Assembly (NCBI GenBank): GCA_000318405.1
Contig: KB291725.1
Span: 29,108-93,107, forward strand
Source of the DNA: Brevundimonas diminuta 470-4
Lineage (GTDB): Bacteria > Pseudomonadota > Alphaproteobacteria > Caulobacterales > Caulobacteraceae
DNA length: 64,000 nucleotides
Direction: 5' to 3'
The stretch's first letter is position 1; each line of letters begins with the position of its first letter. This document shows positions 10,939 through 19,917 of this stretch, piece after piece. Made by a program: the position numbers and the translations under genes. The notes beneath the pieces are model-generated. The model ran no database searches. It saw only the letters and a list, made by a program, of their open reading frames with translations, and was not told the DNA's origin.

Positions 10939-12683
10939 AAGCTGTCGTTGCGCATGGCCCCGATCAGGTCGCTGTCTGAAACGGCGGCGGCCAGCCAGGG
11001 CCCCACCTTCGGAAGCTCGAACTCGAAGAAATAGCGGCAGGCGGTCACCTTGCCTGCGTGGAAGGCGTCGGCGGGCGCCTGGCTGGCCGCCTTGGCCTGA
11101 TCCAGCCATAGCCAGGCTGTGACGACATGGCCGAAGGCGCGCAGGAAGGCGGTCGCATTGTCCATGCGGGTCGCCTCGGGCAGGTTCTGGATCGCCTGCA
11201 GCGCGCGCAGGATGTCCTGCCAGGCGGCGCGCAGGGTGTCGGCGGCGTCGGCCAGATCGGCGCTCTGAGCCGCCTGATCGCAGGTCTCGCCCAGACGGCG
11301 TTCCAGCACCGCAAGCCCGGCGCCATCGGCCCGCAACAGCTTGCGGCCCAGCAGGTCGAGCCCCTGAATGCCGGTCGTGCCCTCGTGGATCGGGTTCAGC
11401 CGGTTGTCGCGATAGAGCTGCTCCACATCGAAATCGCGCGTGTAGCCATAGCCGCCGTGAATCTGGATGGCGATGTCGTTGGCGGCCAGGCCGTACTCCG
11501 AAGGCCAGGTTTTGGCCACCGGGGTCAGCAGGCCCAGCAGGGCGGCGGCGTCCGGATCGTCGGGCTGATCGACCAGCTTCGCGCAATAGAGGCAAAGCGC
11601 CAACGCGCCCTCGGCATAGGCTTTCTGCGTCAGCAGCATGTGGCGAACGTCGGGGTGTTCAATGATGGCGACCGAACCGGCGTGGCCGGGGCGCTGTCCC
11701 TGCACTCGCTCTTGCGCATAGGCCAACGCATGACGATAGCCGCGATAGCCCAGGGCGGCGGCGCCCAGCCCCACGCCGATGCGCGCCTCGTTCATCATCA
11801 GGAACATCTGTTGCAGGCCGCGCCCCGGCTCGCCGATGAGCCAGCCGATCGCGCCTTCACCCTCGCCGAAGTTGAGCAGGCAATTGGCCGTGCCGCGATA
11901 GCCCATCTTGTGATTCAGGCCGGCTACGCTGATGTCGTTGCGTCGACCGTCCGGCAGAAACTTGGGCACGATGAACAGCGACAGCCCCCTGGTGCCGTCC
12001 GGCAGGGCGCCGTCGTCCAGCGGAATCTTGGCCAGCACCAGATGGACGATGTTTTTGCTGATGTCCTGATCGCCGCCCGAAATCCACATCTTGTTGCCCG
12101 ACAGGCGATAGCGGGCGCCCAGTTCGTCTTCGCCGTCGGCCACGGCGCGCGTGCGCACGTCCGCCAGGTTAGAGCCGGCCTGCGGCTCCGACAGGCACAT
12201 GGTGCCGAACCACCGGCCCGCGATCTGGGGCAGGGCGAAGGCCTCAACCTGAGCCGGCGTGCCGAACTCGGCGATCAGACGGGCATTGGCCGTCGTCAGC
12301 ATCGGATAGGCCGCCGTGGCGATATTGGCCGCGCCGAAGAAGGCGAACGAGGCCGAGCAGGCCAGATAGGGCAGGCCCAGCCCGCCTAGATCCTCGCCGA
12401 AACCCGCTGAGAACAGGCCGAGTTCGGCGTACTGTTCCAGGGCGGTCCTGATCGCGGGCAGGGTGATCACCCGCCCATCCTCCAGCCGAGGCTCAGCCGC
12501 ATCGGCCGCCTTGTAATGAGGCAGGAACAGATCGACGGCGAGGTTTTCCGACAGGTCCAGCACCGCGTCGACGCTCTCGCGGCTGTGGTCGGCGAAGGCG
12601 GGCGCCTGGAACAGCGTCTCCATCTTCAACCAGTCGTGCAGCATGAAATCCAGGTCGCGACGGACAATCAGGGGATGGCTCAT
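10935..12683 (-). CDS. Acyl-CoA dehydrogenase, large form with C-terminal extension
   Basis: This 582-residue FAD enzyme introduces the alpha-beta double bond in acyl-CoA. It is longer than classic ~380-residue enzymes because of a C-terminal helical extension, as in the ~590-residue bacterial AcdA/DmdC-like group. The FAD-binding MCLSEPQAGSNLADV and the ISGGDQDI segment lie in the middle domain; the QIHGGYGYTRDFDVEQLYRD segment is in the third domain. Start MSHPLIVRRDLDFML was chosen because upstream in-frame sequence runs into the tRNA-Ser region. It is convergent with the SDR gene. Confidence 0.92.
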   Translation of the reverse strand: MSHPLIVRRDLDFMLHDWLKMETLFQAPAFADHSRESVDAVLDLSENLAVDLFLPHYKAADAAEPRLEDGRVITLPAIRTALEQYAELGLFSAGFGEDLGGLGLPYLACSASFAFFGAANIATAAYPMLTTANARLIAEFGTPAQVEAFALPQIAGRWFGTMCLSEPQAGSNLADVRTRAVADGEDELGARYRLSGNKMWISGGDQDISKNIVHLVLAKIPLDDGALPDGTRGLSLFIVPKFLPDGRRNDISVAGLNHKMGYRGTANCLLNFGEGEGAIGWLIGEPGRGLQQMFLMMNEARIGVGLGAAALGYRGYRHALAYAQERVQGQRPGHAGSVAIIEHPDVRHMLLTQKAYAEGALALCLYCAKLVDQPDDPDAAALLGLLTPVAKTWPSEYGLAANDIAIQIHGGYGYTRDFDVEQLYRDNRLNPIHEGTTGIQGLDLLGRKLLRADGAGLAVLERRLGETCDQAAQSADLADAADTLRAAWQDILRALQAIQNLPEATRMDNATAFLRAFGHVVTAWLWLDQAKAASQAPADAFHAGKVTACRYFFEFELPKVGPWLAAAVSDSDLIGAMRNDSF

Positions 12684-12786
12684 GCGTTCAGGGCTCCAGG
12701 GCTGCGGTCGCAGGCGGTCCGGGGCCAGATCAGCAGCGAAGACGGCGCCGGAAAGGCCGTAATCGCTGTCGGTGCATCGGCTCGGA

Positions 12787-12876
12787 TGGCGGACAGGGTG
12801 GGATTCGAACCCACGGTAGGCTTCCACCTACGGCGGTTTTCAAGACCGCTGCCTTAAACCACTCGGCCACCTGTCC
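12787..12876 (-). tRNA. tRNA-Ser (anticodon UGA)
   Basis: The minus strand folds into a class-II tRNA. The acceptor stem is GGACAGG with CCTGTCC, the anticodon stem is GCGGT/ACCGC, and the loop CTTGAAA gives anticodon TGA. A long variable arm typical of serine tRNAs is present, with the T-arm GGGTTCGAATCCC. The discriminator G and the 3' CCA are encoded in the genome (12787-12789 on this strand). There is no sign of a mobile element inserted next to it. Confidence 0.96.
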
Positions 12877-12942
12877 AGCGCGACTCGGCGCGCTCGCGTG
12901 CATAGCCGTAAAGCGGCGCGTGATCCAAGCGGAAAGCGCGGG

Positions 12943-13929
12943 TCAGGCCGAGGTCGACGCCCGCGAGGAGCGAGTGACCAGCCAGATGCCGCCGCAGACC
13001 AGGATCAAGGCGATCAGATAGCTCCATTTGAACATCGACTCGCCCAGAAAGGCGGCGGACAGAGTCACGCCGAAGACGGGGATCAGGAAGTTGAAGGCCG
13101 CAATCAGGCCGACTGGATGGTGTTTCAGCAACACGCTCCAGACAGCGAAGGCGATCGAGGACAACAGAGCCAGATAGAGCAACAGCGCGCCCGATGCGGC
13201 GTTCAGCGCCTCCAGATGGCCGCCGGCCGCCCACCCTGCGCCGGTCAGGGCGGCGCCGCCGATGAACAGCTGCCAGCCGGTCATGATCATGGGGTCCAAC
13301 TGGCGCGAGACGCGCTTGCCGTAGATGGAGGCCGCCGCCAGCACAAAGGCGGCGATGACGATGAAGCCCTCGCCCAGCAGGCTGAAGTCGAACCCCAGGC
13401 CTGACCCGCCCAGATTGACGACGACGACGCCCAGAAAACCGATCAGGCAGCCGAGCGCCTTTCGCCCGTTCAGGCGGTCGTCGGCATACAGATAGTGGGC
13501 CAGCACCACGCTGAAGAAGACGCTGGTGGAGTTCATGATCGACGATTTCACGCCGGTCGCATGCGCCAGGCCGATATAGAAGAAGACGTACTGGATCGCC
13601 GTCTGCGTCAGGCCCAGCAGGGCGACCTGCGCCGTCTGGCGTCGCTCAAGTCTAAGCACTGGCTTCTTCAGCGCGGCGGCGACGAACAACAGGATCAGTC
13701 CCGCCAGGGCGAACCGCCACCCGGCGAAAACCAGCTGACTGGCGATATCTTCCCGGGCGATGTGCAGCAGGGCGTAGCCGCTTTTCACCGCAGGGAAGGC
13801 GCTGCCCCACAGGGCGCAGCACAGGGTGGCGAGAATGAAGACCCCGGAACGGGTCTGATACAGCGATGGGGTCAAGATCTGCTTCGGGGAGGGGAGGGAA
13901 GAAGACGCGCGACGTTCGGTCGCGCTCAT
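12943..13929 (-). CDS. EamA/DMT-family transporter
   Basis: This 328-residue inner-membrane protein has about ten hydrophobic segments arranged as two EamA repeats, the second beginning near residue 185. The family hallmark ALWGSAFPAVKSG is in the first segment. Such proteins usually export metabolites or amino acids; the substrate cannot be read from the sequence. The start MSATERRASS was chosen because the next 5' in-frame sequence crosses the rlpA promoter region and encodes Arg-rich antisense residues. The gene is divergent from rlpA. Confidence 0.87.
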   Translation of the reverse strand: MSATERRASSSLPSPKQILTPSLYQTRSGVFILATLCCALWGSAFPAVKSGYALLHIAREDIASQLVFAGWRFALAGLILLFVAAALKKPVLRLERRQTAQVALLGLTQTAIQYVFFYIGLAHATGVKSSIMNSTSVFFSVVLAHYLYADDRLNGRKALGCLIGFLGVVVVNLGGSGLGFDFSLLGEGFIVIAAFVLAAASIYGKRVSRQLDPMIMTGWQLFIGGAALTGAGWAAGGHLEALNAASGALLLYLALLSSIAFAVWSVLLKHHPVGLIAAFNFLIPVFGVTLSAAFLGESMFKWSYLIALILVCGGIWLVTRSSRASTSA

Positions 13930-14013
13930 AGGCGCAAACGCGACGTTAACCAAACCGGAAACCGTTGGGGCGCATAAGGAGGGTCTGTCAGTTGCTCGGA
14001 GTGCGTCGAAACC

Positions 14014-14910
14014 ATGTGGGCCCGGATCCTGAGAGCGGCGGTGGTCGCCGCCGCCTTTTCGACCCTGGCGGCGTGCGCCAGCCTGGGCGGAGGGCGCGAG
14101 GCGCCGCTGAAGCCGCCTGTCGTGACCGACCCTGCGCCCATCGTTTCGGGAACCATGCGGCCCTATCAGATCCGTGGCCGCTGGTATCACCCGAAGGAAC
14201 AGCCCAACTATGACGAGGTCGGACAGGCGTCGTGGTACGGCTCCTATCACCATGGCCGCTCGACCTCGACGGGCGAGCGTTTCGACATGAACGGCCTGAC
14301 GGCGGCTCACAAGACCCTGCCGCTGCCCAGTCTGGTCGAGGTCACCAACCGGGCGAACGGGCGTCGGGTGATCCTGCGCGTCAACGATCGCGGACCCTTC
14401 GTCGACGGGCGGATCATCGACCTGTCGCGCGGGGCGGCTGAGGAGTTGGGCCTGCTGAATCAGGGCGTGGGCGAAGTGCGGGTCCGCTATGTCGGCCGGG
14501 CCCCGCGTCAGGGCGGCGGGACGCCGATGCAGCGTGCAGAGGCGGCGCCTGCCCGCAACGACGCCGCGCCGAGCCGAGACGCGGGACCGCGCCCTTACTA
14601 TGAAGTCGCGACGGCGACGGCGACGGCGACGCCGTCGCCGGCCCAGGCGCCTGCGCCTCAGCCTGTTCCGTCTTACGCGGCTCCTGCCGCCGCCTATTGG
14701 GTGCAGGCCGGGGCCTATTCGGATCGGCGCGGCGCGGATCGGGTGGCCCGCCGCCTCGGCGACCGCGCCTCTATCCAGAACCTCGACCGGGACGGCCGGA
14801 CCCTGTTTCGCGTCGTCGTCGGTCCCTGGCCCGATGCGACGGCTGCTGAACGCGCGCGTCAGGCGGTGATTGCGCGCGGTTTCAGCGACGCCCTGTTGAT
14901 AGGCGGCTGA
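14014..14910 (+). CDS. rlpA: RlpA-type septal-ring lytic transglycosylase lipoprotein
   Basis: This 298-residue lipoprotein has a signal peptide and lipobox (LAAC near residue 21). A double-psi beta-barrel domain follows from GQASWYGSYHHGRSTSTGERFD to about residue 165, including RVILRVNDRGPFVDGRIIDLS. An Ala/Pro/Thr-rich linker spans about 170-225, and a C-terminal SPOR domain (YWVQAGAYSDRRGADRVAR, then VVVGPWPD) binds denuded glycan at the septum. RlpA cleaves peptidoglycan strands lacking stem peptides. The linker contains a hexanucleotide repeat. It precedes the tmk-holB operon. Confidence 0.92.
   Translation: MWARILRAAVVAAAFSTLAACASLGGGREAPLKPPVVTDPAPIVSGTMRPYQIRGRWYHPKEQPNYDEVGQASWYGSYHHGRSTSTGERFDMNGLTAAHKTLPLPSLVEVTNRANGRRVILRVNDRGPFVDGRIIDLSRGAAEELGLLNQGVGEVRVRYVGRAPRQGGGTPMQRAEAAPARNDAAPSRDAGPRPYYEVATATATATPSPAQAPAPQPVPSYAAPAAAYWVQAGAYSDRRGADRVARRLGDRASIQNLDRDGRTLFRVVVGPWPDATAAERARQAVIARGFSDALLIGG
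14608..14631 (+). repeat. GCGACG hexanucleotide repeat, four copies
   Basis: Four perfect tandem copies of GCGACG encode (Ala-Thr)4 at residues 199-206 of RlpA, in the linker between the barrel and SPOR domains. Copy-number change would alter linker length by two residues per unit without shifting the frame. Confidence 0.8.
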
Positions 14911-14950
14911 CGGGTCTTGCGTCCGCCGCGCGGGTCGCCATTGTGCGCGG

Positions 14951-15577
14951 GTGCAGCGAGGCAGATTCATCACGTTCGAAGGCGGCGAAGGCGCCGGCAA
15001 GACCACACAGGCGCGCCTGTTGGTCGAGCGGCTGCGCGCCGCTGGGCTGGACGTCGTTCAGACACGGGAGCCGGGAGGCTCGCCGGGCGCTGAGGAAATC
15101 CGCAATATCGCCGTCTCGGGCGAGGCTGATCGCTGGTCCGCGCGCACCGAGACCCTGCTGATGTACGCCGCCCGGTCCGACCATCTGGAGCGCACGATCC
15201 GCCCCGCGCTGGACGCCGGGCGCTGGGTTGTCTGCGACCGCTTCGCCGATTCGAGCCGCGTCTATCAGGGCGCAGGCGGCGGCGCGCCCGAAAGCCTGAT
15301 TGAGGCGCTGGACGCGGCCGTGGTCGATGGCGACCAACCGGACCTGACCCTTGTGTTCGACCTGCCGGTGGATGTGGGGCTGGAACGCGCCTTCGGTCGC
15401 GGTCTGTTCGAGACGCGCTTTGAATCCAAGGGCATGACCTTCCATCAGAAGCTCCGCGAAGGCTTTCTGCAGGTGGCCCAGCGCCACCCCGACCGCTGTG
15501 TCGTCATCGACGCGACGGGCGAGGTCGATGAGGTGTCGCAACGTCTCTGGACGGTGGTGGAGGCGCGGCTGCTTTGA
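14951..15577 (+). CDS. tmk: Thymidylate kinase
   Basis: This 208-residue enzyme phosphorylates dTMP to dTDP. The P-loop FEGGEGAGKTTQARLL is near the N-terminus, followed by the DRX motif in VVCDRFADSSRVYQG. TREPGGSPGAEEIRN matches the Tmk LID and substrate segment. The start codon is GTG at 14951, giving MQRGRFITFEGGEG, the normal family start. Its stop overlaps the TTG start of holB by four bases (TTGA). It is the first gene of a tmk-holB-tatD-MBL operon found in many proteobacteria. Confidence 0.96.
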   Translation: MQRGRFITFEGGEGAGKTTQARLLVERLRAAGLDVVQTREPGGSPGAEEIRNIAVSGEADRWSARTETLLMYAARSDHLERTIRPALDAGRWVVCDRFADSSRVYQGAGGGAPESLIEALDAAVVDGDQPDLTLVFDLPVDVGLERAFGRGLFETRFESKGMTFHQKLREGFLQVAQRHPDRCVVIDATGEVDEVSQRLWTVVEARLL

Positions 15578-16554
15578 GCGAGCACCCGCGCGACCGGTTC
15601 GATCTGATCGCGGACCTCAAGGCCGAAGAGGCTTTTCTGGACGCGCTGGACCGTGGCCGTCTGCATCACGCCTGGCTTCTGTGCGGGGTCGAGGGATCGG
15701 GCAAGGCCAGCTTCGCCTACCGGGCCGCGCGGCGTCTGCTGGGCGCGGCGCCGGATCCTTCGCGCGGGCCGCTTGGCGCCGCGCCGCACGACCCCGTCAG
15801 TCGTCTGGTTTCGGCCCAGTCGCACCCTGATCTGCTGGTGCTTGAGCGTCTGATCGAGGGCGGCAAGCAGAAGAAGTCGATCTCGGTCGAGCAGGCGCGC
15901 GACCTGCCGGAGTTCTTCGCCAAGAGCCCGTCTCAGGCGCGGCATCGGGTTGCGATCATCGACGCTGCAGACGACCTGAACGTCAACGCCGCCAACGCCT
16001 TGTTGAAGATTCTTGAGGAACCGCCTGAAAGCGGCGTCCTGTTCCTGGTGACGCACGCGCCGGGCCGGTTGCTGGCGACCATCCGCTCGCGCTGTCGCCG
16101 TCTCAGCTTTCCGGTCTGGCCTGAACATCGTCTGGCGGAACTGGTCCAGCGCCGCACCAGCGTATCGCCGTCCGAGGCGGACGAGGCGGCGCGCATGGCC
16201 GGCGGCTCGCCGGGCGCCGCGTTGGATCTGGCGTCGGGCGCCATGTCCGAGACGGATCGTCTGGCGCGCAGCTGGGTAGAGGGCGGCGCCGTGGACCGGG
16301 CCGAACAACTGGCCGTGGCCGACGGCTTTCGCGGCGCCGAAGGGCAGGCGCGGTTCGACGCCCTGATGGATCGGCTGATCGCGGCGGTGAAGCGGCGCGC
16401 GGTCGAGACCGGCGGGCGCGAGGGCGCCCTGTGGGCTGAGCTATGGGGGCGGCTGGCGGAACTGCCGGACCGCGCGGCGGGCCTGAATATGGACAAGGGG
16501 GACGTGCTGGCCGGAGCCCTGGCCGACATCGCCCGCGTCAAGGCATCGGTATAA
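15574..16554 (+). CDS. holB: DNA polymerase III subunit delta'
   Basis: This 326-residue clamp-loader subunit has an N-terminal AAA+ domain. The degenerate P-loop GVEGSGKASFAYRAARRLLG, the ANALLKILEEPPESGVLFLVTH segment and the sensor region TIRSRCRRLSF match delta-prime proteins. It works with DnaX and HolA in loading the beta clamp. Translation starts at TTG within the tmk stop (TTGA overlap). The C-terminal collar domain is shorter and more divergent, as is usual in alphaproteobacteria. tatD follows after 15 bases. Confidence 0.9.
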   Translation: MSEHPRDRFDLIADLKAEEAFLDALDRGRLHHAWLLCGVEGSGKASFAYRAARRLLGAAPDPSRGPLGAAPHDPVSRLVSAQSHPDLLVLERLIEGGKQKKSISVEQARDLPEFFAKSPSQARHRVAIIDAADDLNVNAANALLKILEEPPESGVLFLVTHAPGRLLATIRSRCRRLSFPVWPEHRLAELVQRRTSVSPSEADEAARMAGGSPGAALDLASGAMSETDRLARSWVEGGAVDRAEQLAVADGFRGAEGQARFDALMDRLIAAVKRRAVETGGREGALWAELWGRLAELPDRAAGLNMDKGDVLAGALADIARVKASV

Positions 16555-16569
16555 GGGCGTTCACCTGAA

Positions 16570-17355
16570 ATGATCATCGACAGTCACGTCAATCTTCACG
16601 CCCCCCAGTTCGACGACGACCGCGAAGCCGTGATCGCGCGGGCGCGCGAGGCGGGCGTGCGGCTGATGGTCGAGATTTCGGACAAGCTGTCGACCTTTGA
16701 CGCGACCCATGCGCTGGCGATGAACAACGCCGACATCTGGTGCACGGTCGGGGTGCATCCGCATGAAGCCAAGGACTATGCCGACCTGACCGCCGATCGT
16801 CTGGTGGAGTTGGCCCAGCGTCCGCGCGTCATCGGCATCGGCGAATGCGGGTTGGACTTCCATTACGACCTCAGCCCGCGTGACGTGCAGGCGACGGTGT
16901 TCCGTCAGCATATCGAGGCGGCGCGCCGCACCGGCCTGCCGCTGGTCATCCATACCCGTGAGGCGGATGAGGTGATGGCCGACATCCTGCGCGAAGAGCA
17001 TGGGCGGGCGCCGTTCAAATTCCTCATGCACTGCTACACCAGCGGCATGGAACTGGCTGAACTGGCGATGGAATTGGGCGGTTGGTTCTCTGTGTCCGGC
17101 ATCGCCAGCTTCAAGGCGGCCGAAGAGGTGAGGGCGGTGATCCGGCGGATGCCCGAGGACCGTATCATCGTCGAGACGGACTGCCCCTATCTGGCGCCGA
17201 TCCCGCATCGGGGCCGCCGCAACGAACCGGCCTATGTCGGCCTGGTGCTGGCCAAGCTGGCCGAGATTCGCGGGTGGTCGCCGGAACAGGCGGATGGTCT
17301 GACGACCGACGCCTTCTTCAACCTGTTCGACCGTATTCCCCGGCCTGCCGAATGA
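16570..17355 (+). CDS. tatD: TatD-family metal-dependent hydrolase (DNase)
   Basis: This 261-residue TIM-barrel enzyme belongs to the TatD/YcfH group, 3'-5' exonucleases and deoxyribonucleases. It begins MIIDSHVNLHAPQFDDD, so the usual H-x-H metal motif reads His-Val-Asn. The first histidine of the pair is kept and the second is replaced by Asn. Other metal-ligand segments look intact: GIGECGLDFHYD, LPLVIHTREAD, FLMHCYTSG and ETDCPYLAP. ATGA overlap with the next gene indicates coupling. Activity with the altered first motif is uncertain. Confidence 0.9.
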   Translation: MIIDSHVNLHAPQFDDDREAVIARAREAGVRLMVEISDKLSTFDATHALAMNNADIWCTVGVHPHEAKDYADLTADRLVELAQRPRVIGIGECGLDFHYDLSPRDVQATVFRQHIEAARRTGLPLVIHTREADEVMADILREEHGRAPFKFLMHCYTSGMELAELAMELGGWFSVSGIASFKAAEEVRAVIRRMPEDRIIVETDCPYLAPIPHRGRRNEPAYVGLVLAKLAEIRGWSPEQADGLTTDAFFNLFDRIPRPAE

Positions 17356-18173
17356 GCGAGCTGGAAGTCGTCATCCTGGGGTGCGGTTCGTCGGGAGGAG
17401 GCCCGCGCGGCGATGGCGACTGGGGCGATTGCGATCCGGCCGAGCCGCGCAACCGGCGCACCCGCTGCTCCATGCTGGCGCGTCTTCATGGCCCTGACGG
17501 CGTCACCAGCGTGGTCATCGACACCTCGCCTGATTTTCGCCAGCAGATGCTCATGGCGGAAGTCAGCCATATCGACGGCGTCCTCTATACCCACGACCAC
17601 GCGGACCAGACCCACGGCATCGATGATCTGAGGGTCTTCGCCGCCCATGCGCGAGGACGCATTCCCGCCTGGATGGATGAGCCGACCCATGCGGCCCTGA
17701 CCCGGCGATTCGATTACATCTTCGAGAGTCAGCACGGCTATCCCGCCATCGTCGAGGCGCGTCTGCTTCCGCCGCACGGCCGTCGATGGAGCGTGGCAGG
17801 CCAGGGCGGCGACCTGCCTGTCGTCACGTTCGACCAAGCGCACGGTCCGATTCGATCCGTCGGCTACAGGATCGGCGGCGTGGTCTATTCCAGCGACGTG
17901 TCCGACCTCGATGATGAGGCGCTGGAAGCGGTGCGCGGGGCTGATCTGTGGATATTGGACGCCCTTCGCTACACGCCGCACCCGACCCACGCCCATGTCG
18001 ACAAGGCGCTGGACTGGATCGCCCGGGCGCAGGTGAAACGAGCCGTGCTGACCAACCTCCATATCGACCTGGACTATCAGCGATTGAAGCGAGAGCTTCC
18101 GGCCAATGTCGATGTCGCTTATGATGGTTGGCGTGACCGACTCTTGCTGGACGAGGCGCTGGCTGCGGTGTGA
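17352..18173 (+). CDS. MBL-fold metallohydrolase, PhnP-like
   Basis: This 273-residue metallo-beta-lactamase-fold protein starts MSELEVVILGCGSSGGGP at an ATGA overlap with tatD. The metal motif is THDHADQTHGIDDLR, with further ligands in SSDVSD and near HPTHAHVD. It resembles PhnP and other cyclic phosphodiesterases. It often follows tatD in proteobacteria, where it is annotated simply as an MBL hydrolase. No phn genes are nearby, so a role in phosphonate breakdown is not supported here. Confidence 0.88.
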   Translation: MSELEVVILGCGSSGGGPRGDGDWGDCDPAEPRNRRTRCSMLARLHGPDGVTSVVIDTSPDFRQQMLMAEVSHIDGVLYTHDHADQTHGIDDLRVFAAHARGRIPAWMDEPTHAALTRRFDYIFESQHGYPAIVEARLLPPHGRRWSVAGQGGDLPVVTFDQAHGPIRSVGYRIGGVVYSSDVSDLDDEALEAVRGADLWILDALRYTPHPTHAHVDKALDWIARAQVKRAVLTNLHIDLDYQRLKRELPANVDVAYDGWRDRLLLDEALAAV

Positions 18174-18316
18174 CGCACGGCTGTCCATGCAAGAATATGT
18201 GATGTGCCACAGGAGTTTTATCGGCTATTCGCTGCGGCTGAGCTGCGGGCGGTGGGGCCCTCCATTGGTGTAACGGCGGCGTTGGGGGTTTCTGCGCCGC
18301 GAACCTGGACAACTGT

Positions 18317-19588
18317 ATGAAACGTATGTTCGCTTACCTCATCGTCGGGGCGATGGTCCTCGGCGTTGTGACAGGCTGGGGCCTGAATCATTTTCTGACG
18401 GCGGATCAGGCTTCGGCCGCGGCGTCGAACCTCAATCTCATCACCGACATCTTCCTGCGCCTGATCAAGATGATCATCGCGCCGCTGGTGTTCACCACCC
18501 TGGTGGCGGGCATCGCCCATATGGAGGACGCGGCCTCGGTGGGGCGGATCGGCGTCAAGACCATGACCTGGTTCATCGGCGCCTCGGTCGTCTCGCTGGT
18601 GCTGGGGCTGGTGATGGTGCAACTGCTGCAGCCGGGCGCGAACATGCACCTGCCCGAGGCGGTGGCGGCGACGGCCCCGGCGGCCTCGACCGACGCCTTC
18701 TCGCTGCACGGCTTCATCGCCCACCTGGTGCCGACCTCGATCTTCGATGCGATGGCCCGGAACGAGATTCTGCAGATCGTGGTCTTCTCGGTCTTCGTCG
18801 GCACGGCGGTCGCCGCCCTGGACGACAAGGCGCCGGCGGTGCTGCACCTGGTCGAACAGGCCGCCAGCATCATGCTGAAAGTGACTGAGTTCGTGATGAA
18901 GCTGGCGCCCTTCGCCATCTTCGCCGCCCTGGCCTCGACCATCGCCACGCAGGGGCTGGAGATGCTGGGCACCTACGCCAAGTTCGTGCTGGGCTTCTAT
19001 GGCTCGATGGGCGTGCTGTGGGGCCTGCTGTTCGTGGCCGGCGCCGTGGTGTTGGGCAAGCGGGTGATCCCGCTGTTCCAGGCCATCCGCACCCCCACGC
19101 TGCTGGCCTTCTCGACCGCCAGCTCGGAAGCCGCCTATCCCCGTATCCTTGAGGCCCTGCCCAAGGTCGGGGTGCGCCGCCGCATCGTCAGCTTCGTCCT
19201 GCCGCTGGGCTATTCGTTCAATCTGGACGGGTCGATGCTGTACTGCACCTTCGGCACCATGTTCATCATGCAGGCCCATGGCGTGCACCTGAGCGTGTCA
19301 CAGCAGATCTTCATGCTGCTGCTGCTGATGGTGACGTCGAAGGGCATTGCGGGCATTCCGCGCGCCTCGCTGGTGGTGATCATGGCGACCCTGACCTACT
19401 TCGGTTTGCCTGAGGCGTGGATCGCCATCGTGCTGGGCGTCGATCACCTGCTGGACATGGGCCGTTCGGCCACCAACGTCGTCGGCAACTCCGTCGCCGC
19501 CGCCGTGGTCGCCAAGTGGGAAGGCGAGCTGGACGACATTTCCGAAACGGACAACCCGGACGGACAGGCGCAACCAGCGGCCGTCTGA
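18317..19588 (+). CDS. Dicarboxylate/amino acid:cation symporter (DAACS family)
   Basis: This 423-residue inner-membrane transporter carries the signature segments of the GltP/DctA family: the serine-rich re-entrant loop in LLAFSTASSEAAYPRI, the NLDGS variant of the NMDGT motif, and the C-terminal DHLLDMGRSATNVVGNSVAA. It takes up C4-dicarboxylates or acidic amino acids with H+ or Na+. The exact substrate is not clear from sequence. It stands alone between the tmk operon and the cobalamin riboswitch and ends at a strong terminator. Confidence 0.93.
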   Translation: MKRMFAYLIVGAMVLGVVTGWGLNHFLTADQASAAASNLNLITDIFLRLIKMIIAPLVFTTLVAGIAHMEDAASVGRIGVKTMTWFIGASVVSLVLGLVMVQLLQPGANMHLPEAVAATAPAASTDAFSLHGFIAHLVPTSIFDAMARNEILQIVVFSVFVGTAVAALDDKAPAVLHLVEQAASIMLKVTEFVMKLAPFAIFAALASTIATQGLEMLGTYAKFVLGFYGSMGVLWGLLFVAGAVVLGKRVIPLFQAIRTPTLLAFSTASSEAAYPRILEALPKVGVRRRIVSFVLPLGYSFNLDGSMLYCTFGTMFIMQAHGVHLSVSQQIFMLLLLMVTSKGIAGIPRASLVVIMATLTYFGLPEAWIAIVLGVDHLLDMGRSATNVVGNSVAAAVVAKWEGELDDISETDNPDGQAQPAAV

Positions 19589-19611
19589 CGTCGGTTCAGT
19601 TCAACAAGATC

Positions 19612-19647
19612 AGGGGCGTGGAGAGATCATCTCCGCGCCCCTTTTTT
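19612..19647 (+). terminator. Rho-independent terminator after the symporter gene
   Basis: A thirteen-base stem (AGGGGCGTGGAGA with TCTCCGCGCCCCT, one G-T pair) with loop GATCA is followed directly by six T residues. It isolates the symporter from the riboswitch downstream. Confidence 0.93.
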
Positions 19648-19720
19648 ATGGGCGCGGCCCCTTCGCTCTGCCTTTGCGGAAGGGCGGCCTGGTTGACCTC
19701 AGCGGCAAGCGGCCTTACTG

Positions 19721-19917
19721 CGGCGACCGCGTCAGGTCCCTCCGAACGGGGGGTTAAAAGGGAACGGAGTGTGAAACTCCGGCTGTTCCCGCAACTGTAA
19801 GCGGCTAGCCCGCGCGTCAAACGCCACTGGCGGCTCGAAGGGTTTCGACCTGATCGACCATTGGGAAGGCGACGCCACCGGCCTTGATCCGCGAGCCAGG
19901 AGACCTGCCTGTCGCCG
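19721..19917 (+). promoter_or_regulatory. Cobalamin (B12) riboswitch
   Basis: The conserved core is clear: GGGAACGGAGTGTGAAACTCC, then GGCTGTTCCCGCAACTGTAAGC, then GCCACTGG, GGGAAGGCG, and the B12 box GCGAGCCAGGAGACCTGCC at 19891-19909. Closing-stem pairing is visible between CGGCGAC (19721-19727) and GTCGCCG (19911-19917), and between CAGGT and ACCTG inside it. It lies about 140 bases upstream of a BtuB-type receptor gene. Known riboswitches of this class shut off expression when adenosylcobalamin binds, so uptake should rise when B12 is scarce. Confidence 0.96.

Noticed and set aside
12787-12876. tRNA-Ser as an integration site
   Set aside because: No integrase or partial tRNA duplication lies on either side.
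13940-13960. TTAACC motif as a CtrA binding site (similar half-sites near 9511, 25380 and 51194)
   Set aside because: Only half-sites are present; none has a second TTAA at the seven-base spacing of a full CtrA box, so no site is claimed.
14600-14640. Possible short CRISPR-like repeat
   Set aside because: It is a six-base tandem repeat within a coding linker with no spacers.
13930-15006. Long 5' extension of the DMT transporter frame running over rlpA
   Set aside because: The extra residues are Arg-rich antisense of rlpA, and the normal family start is at 13929.
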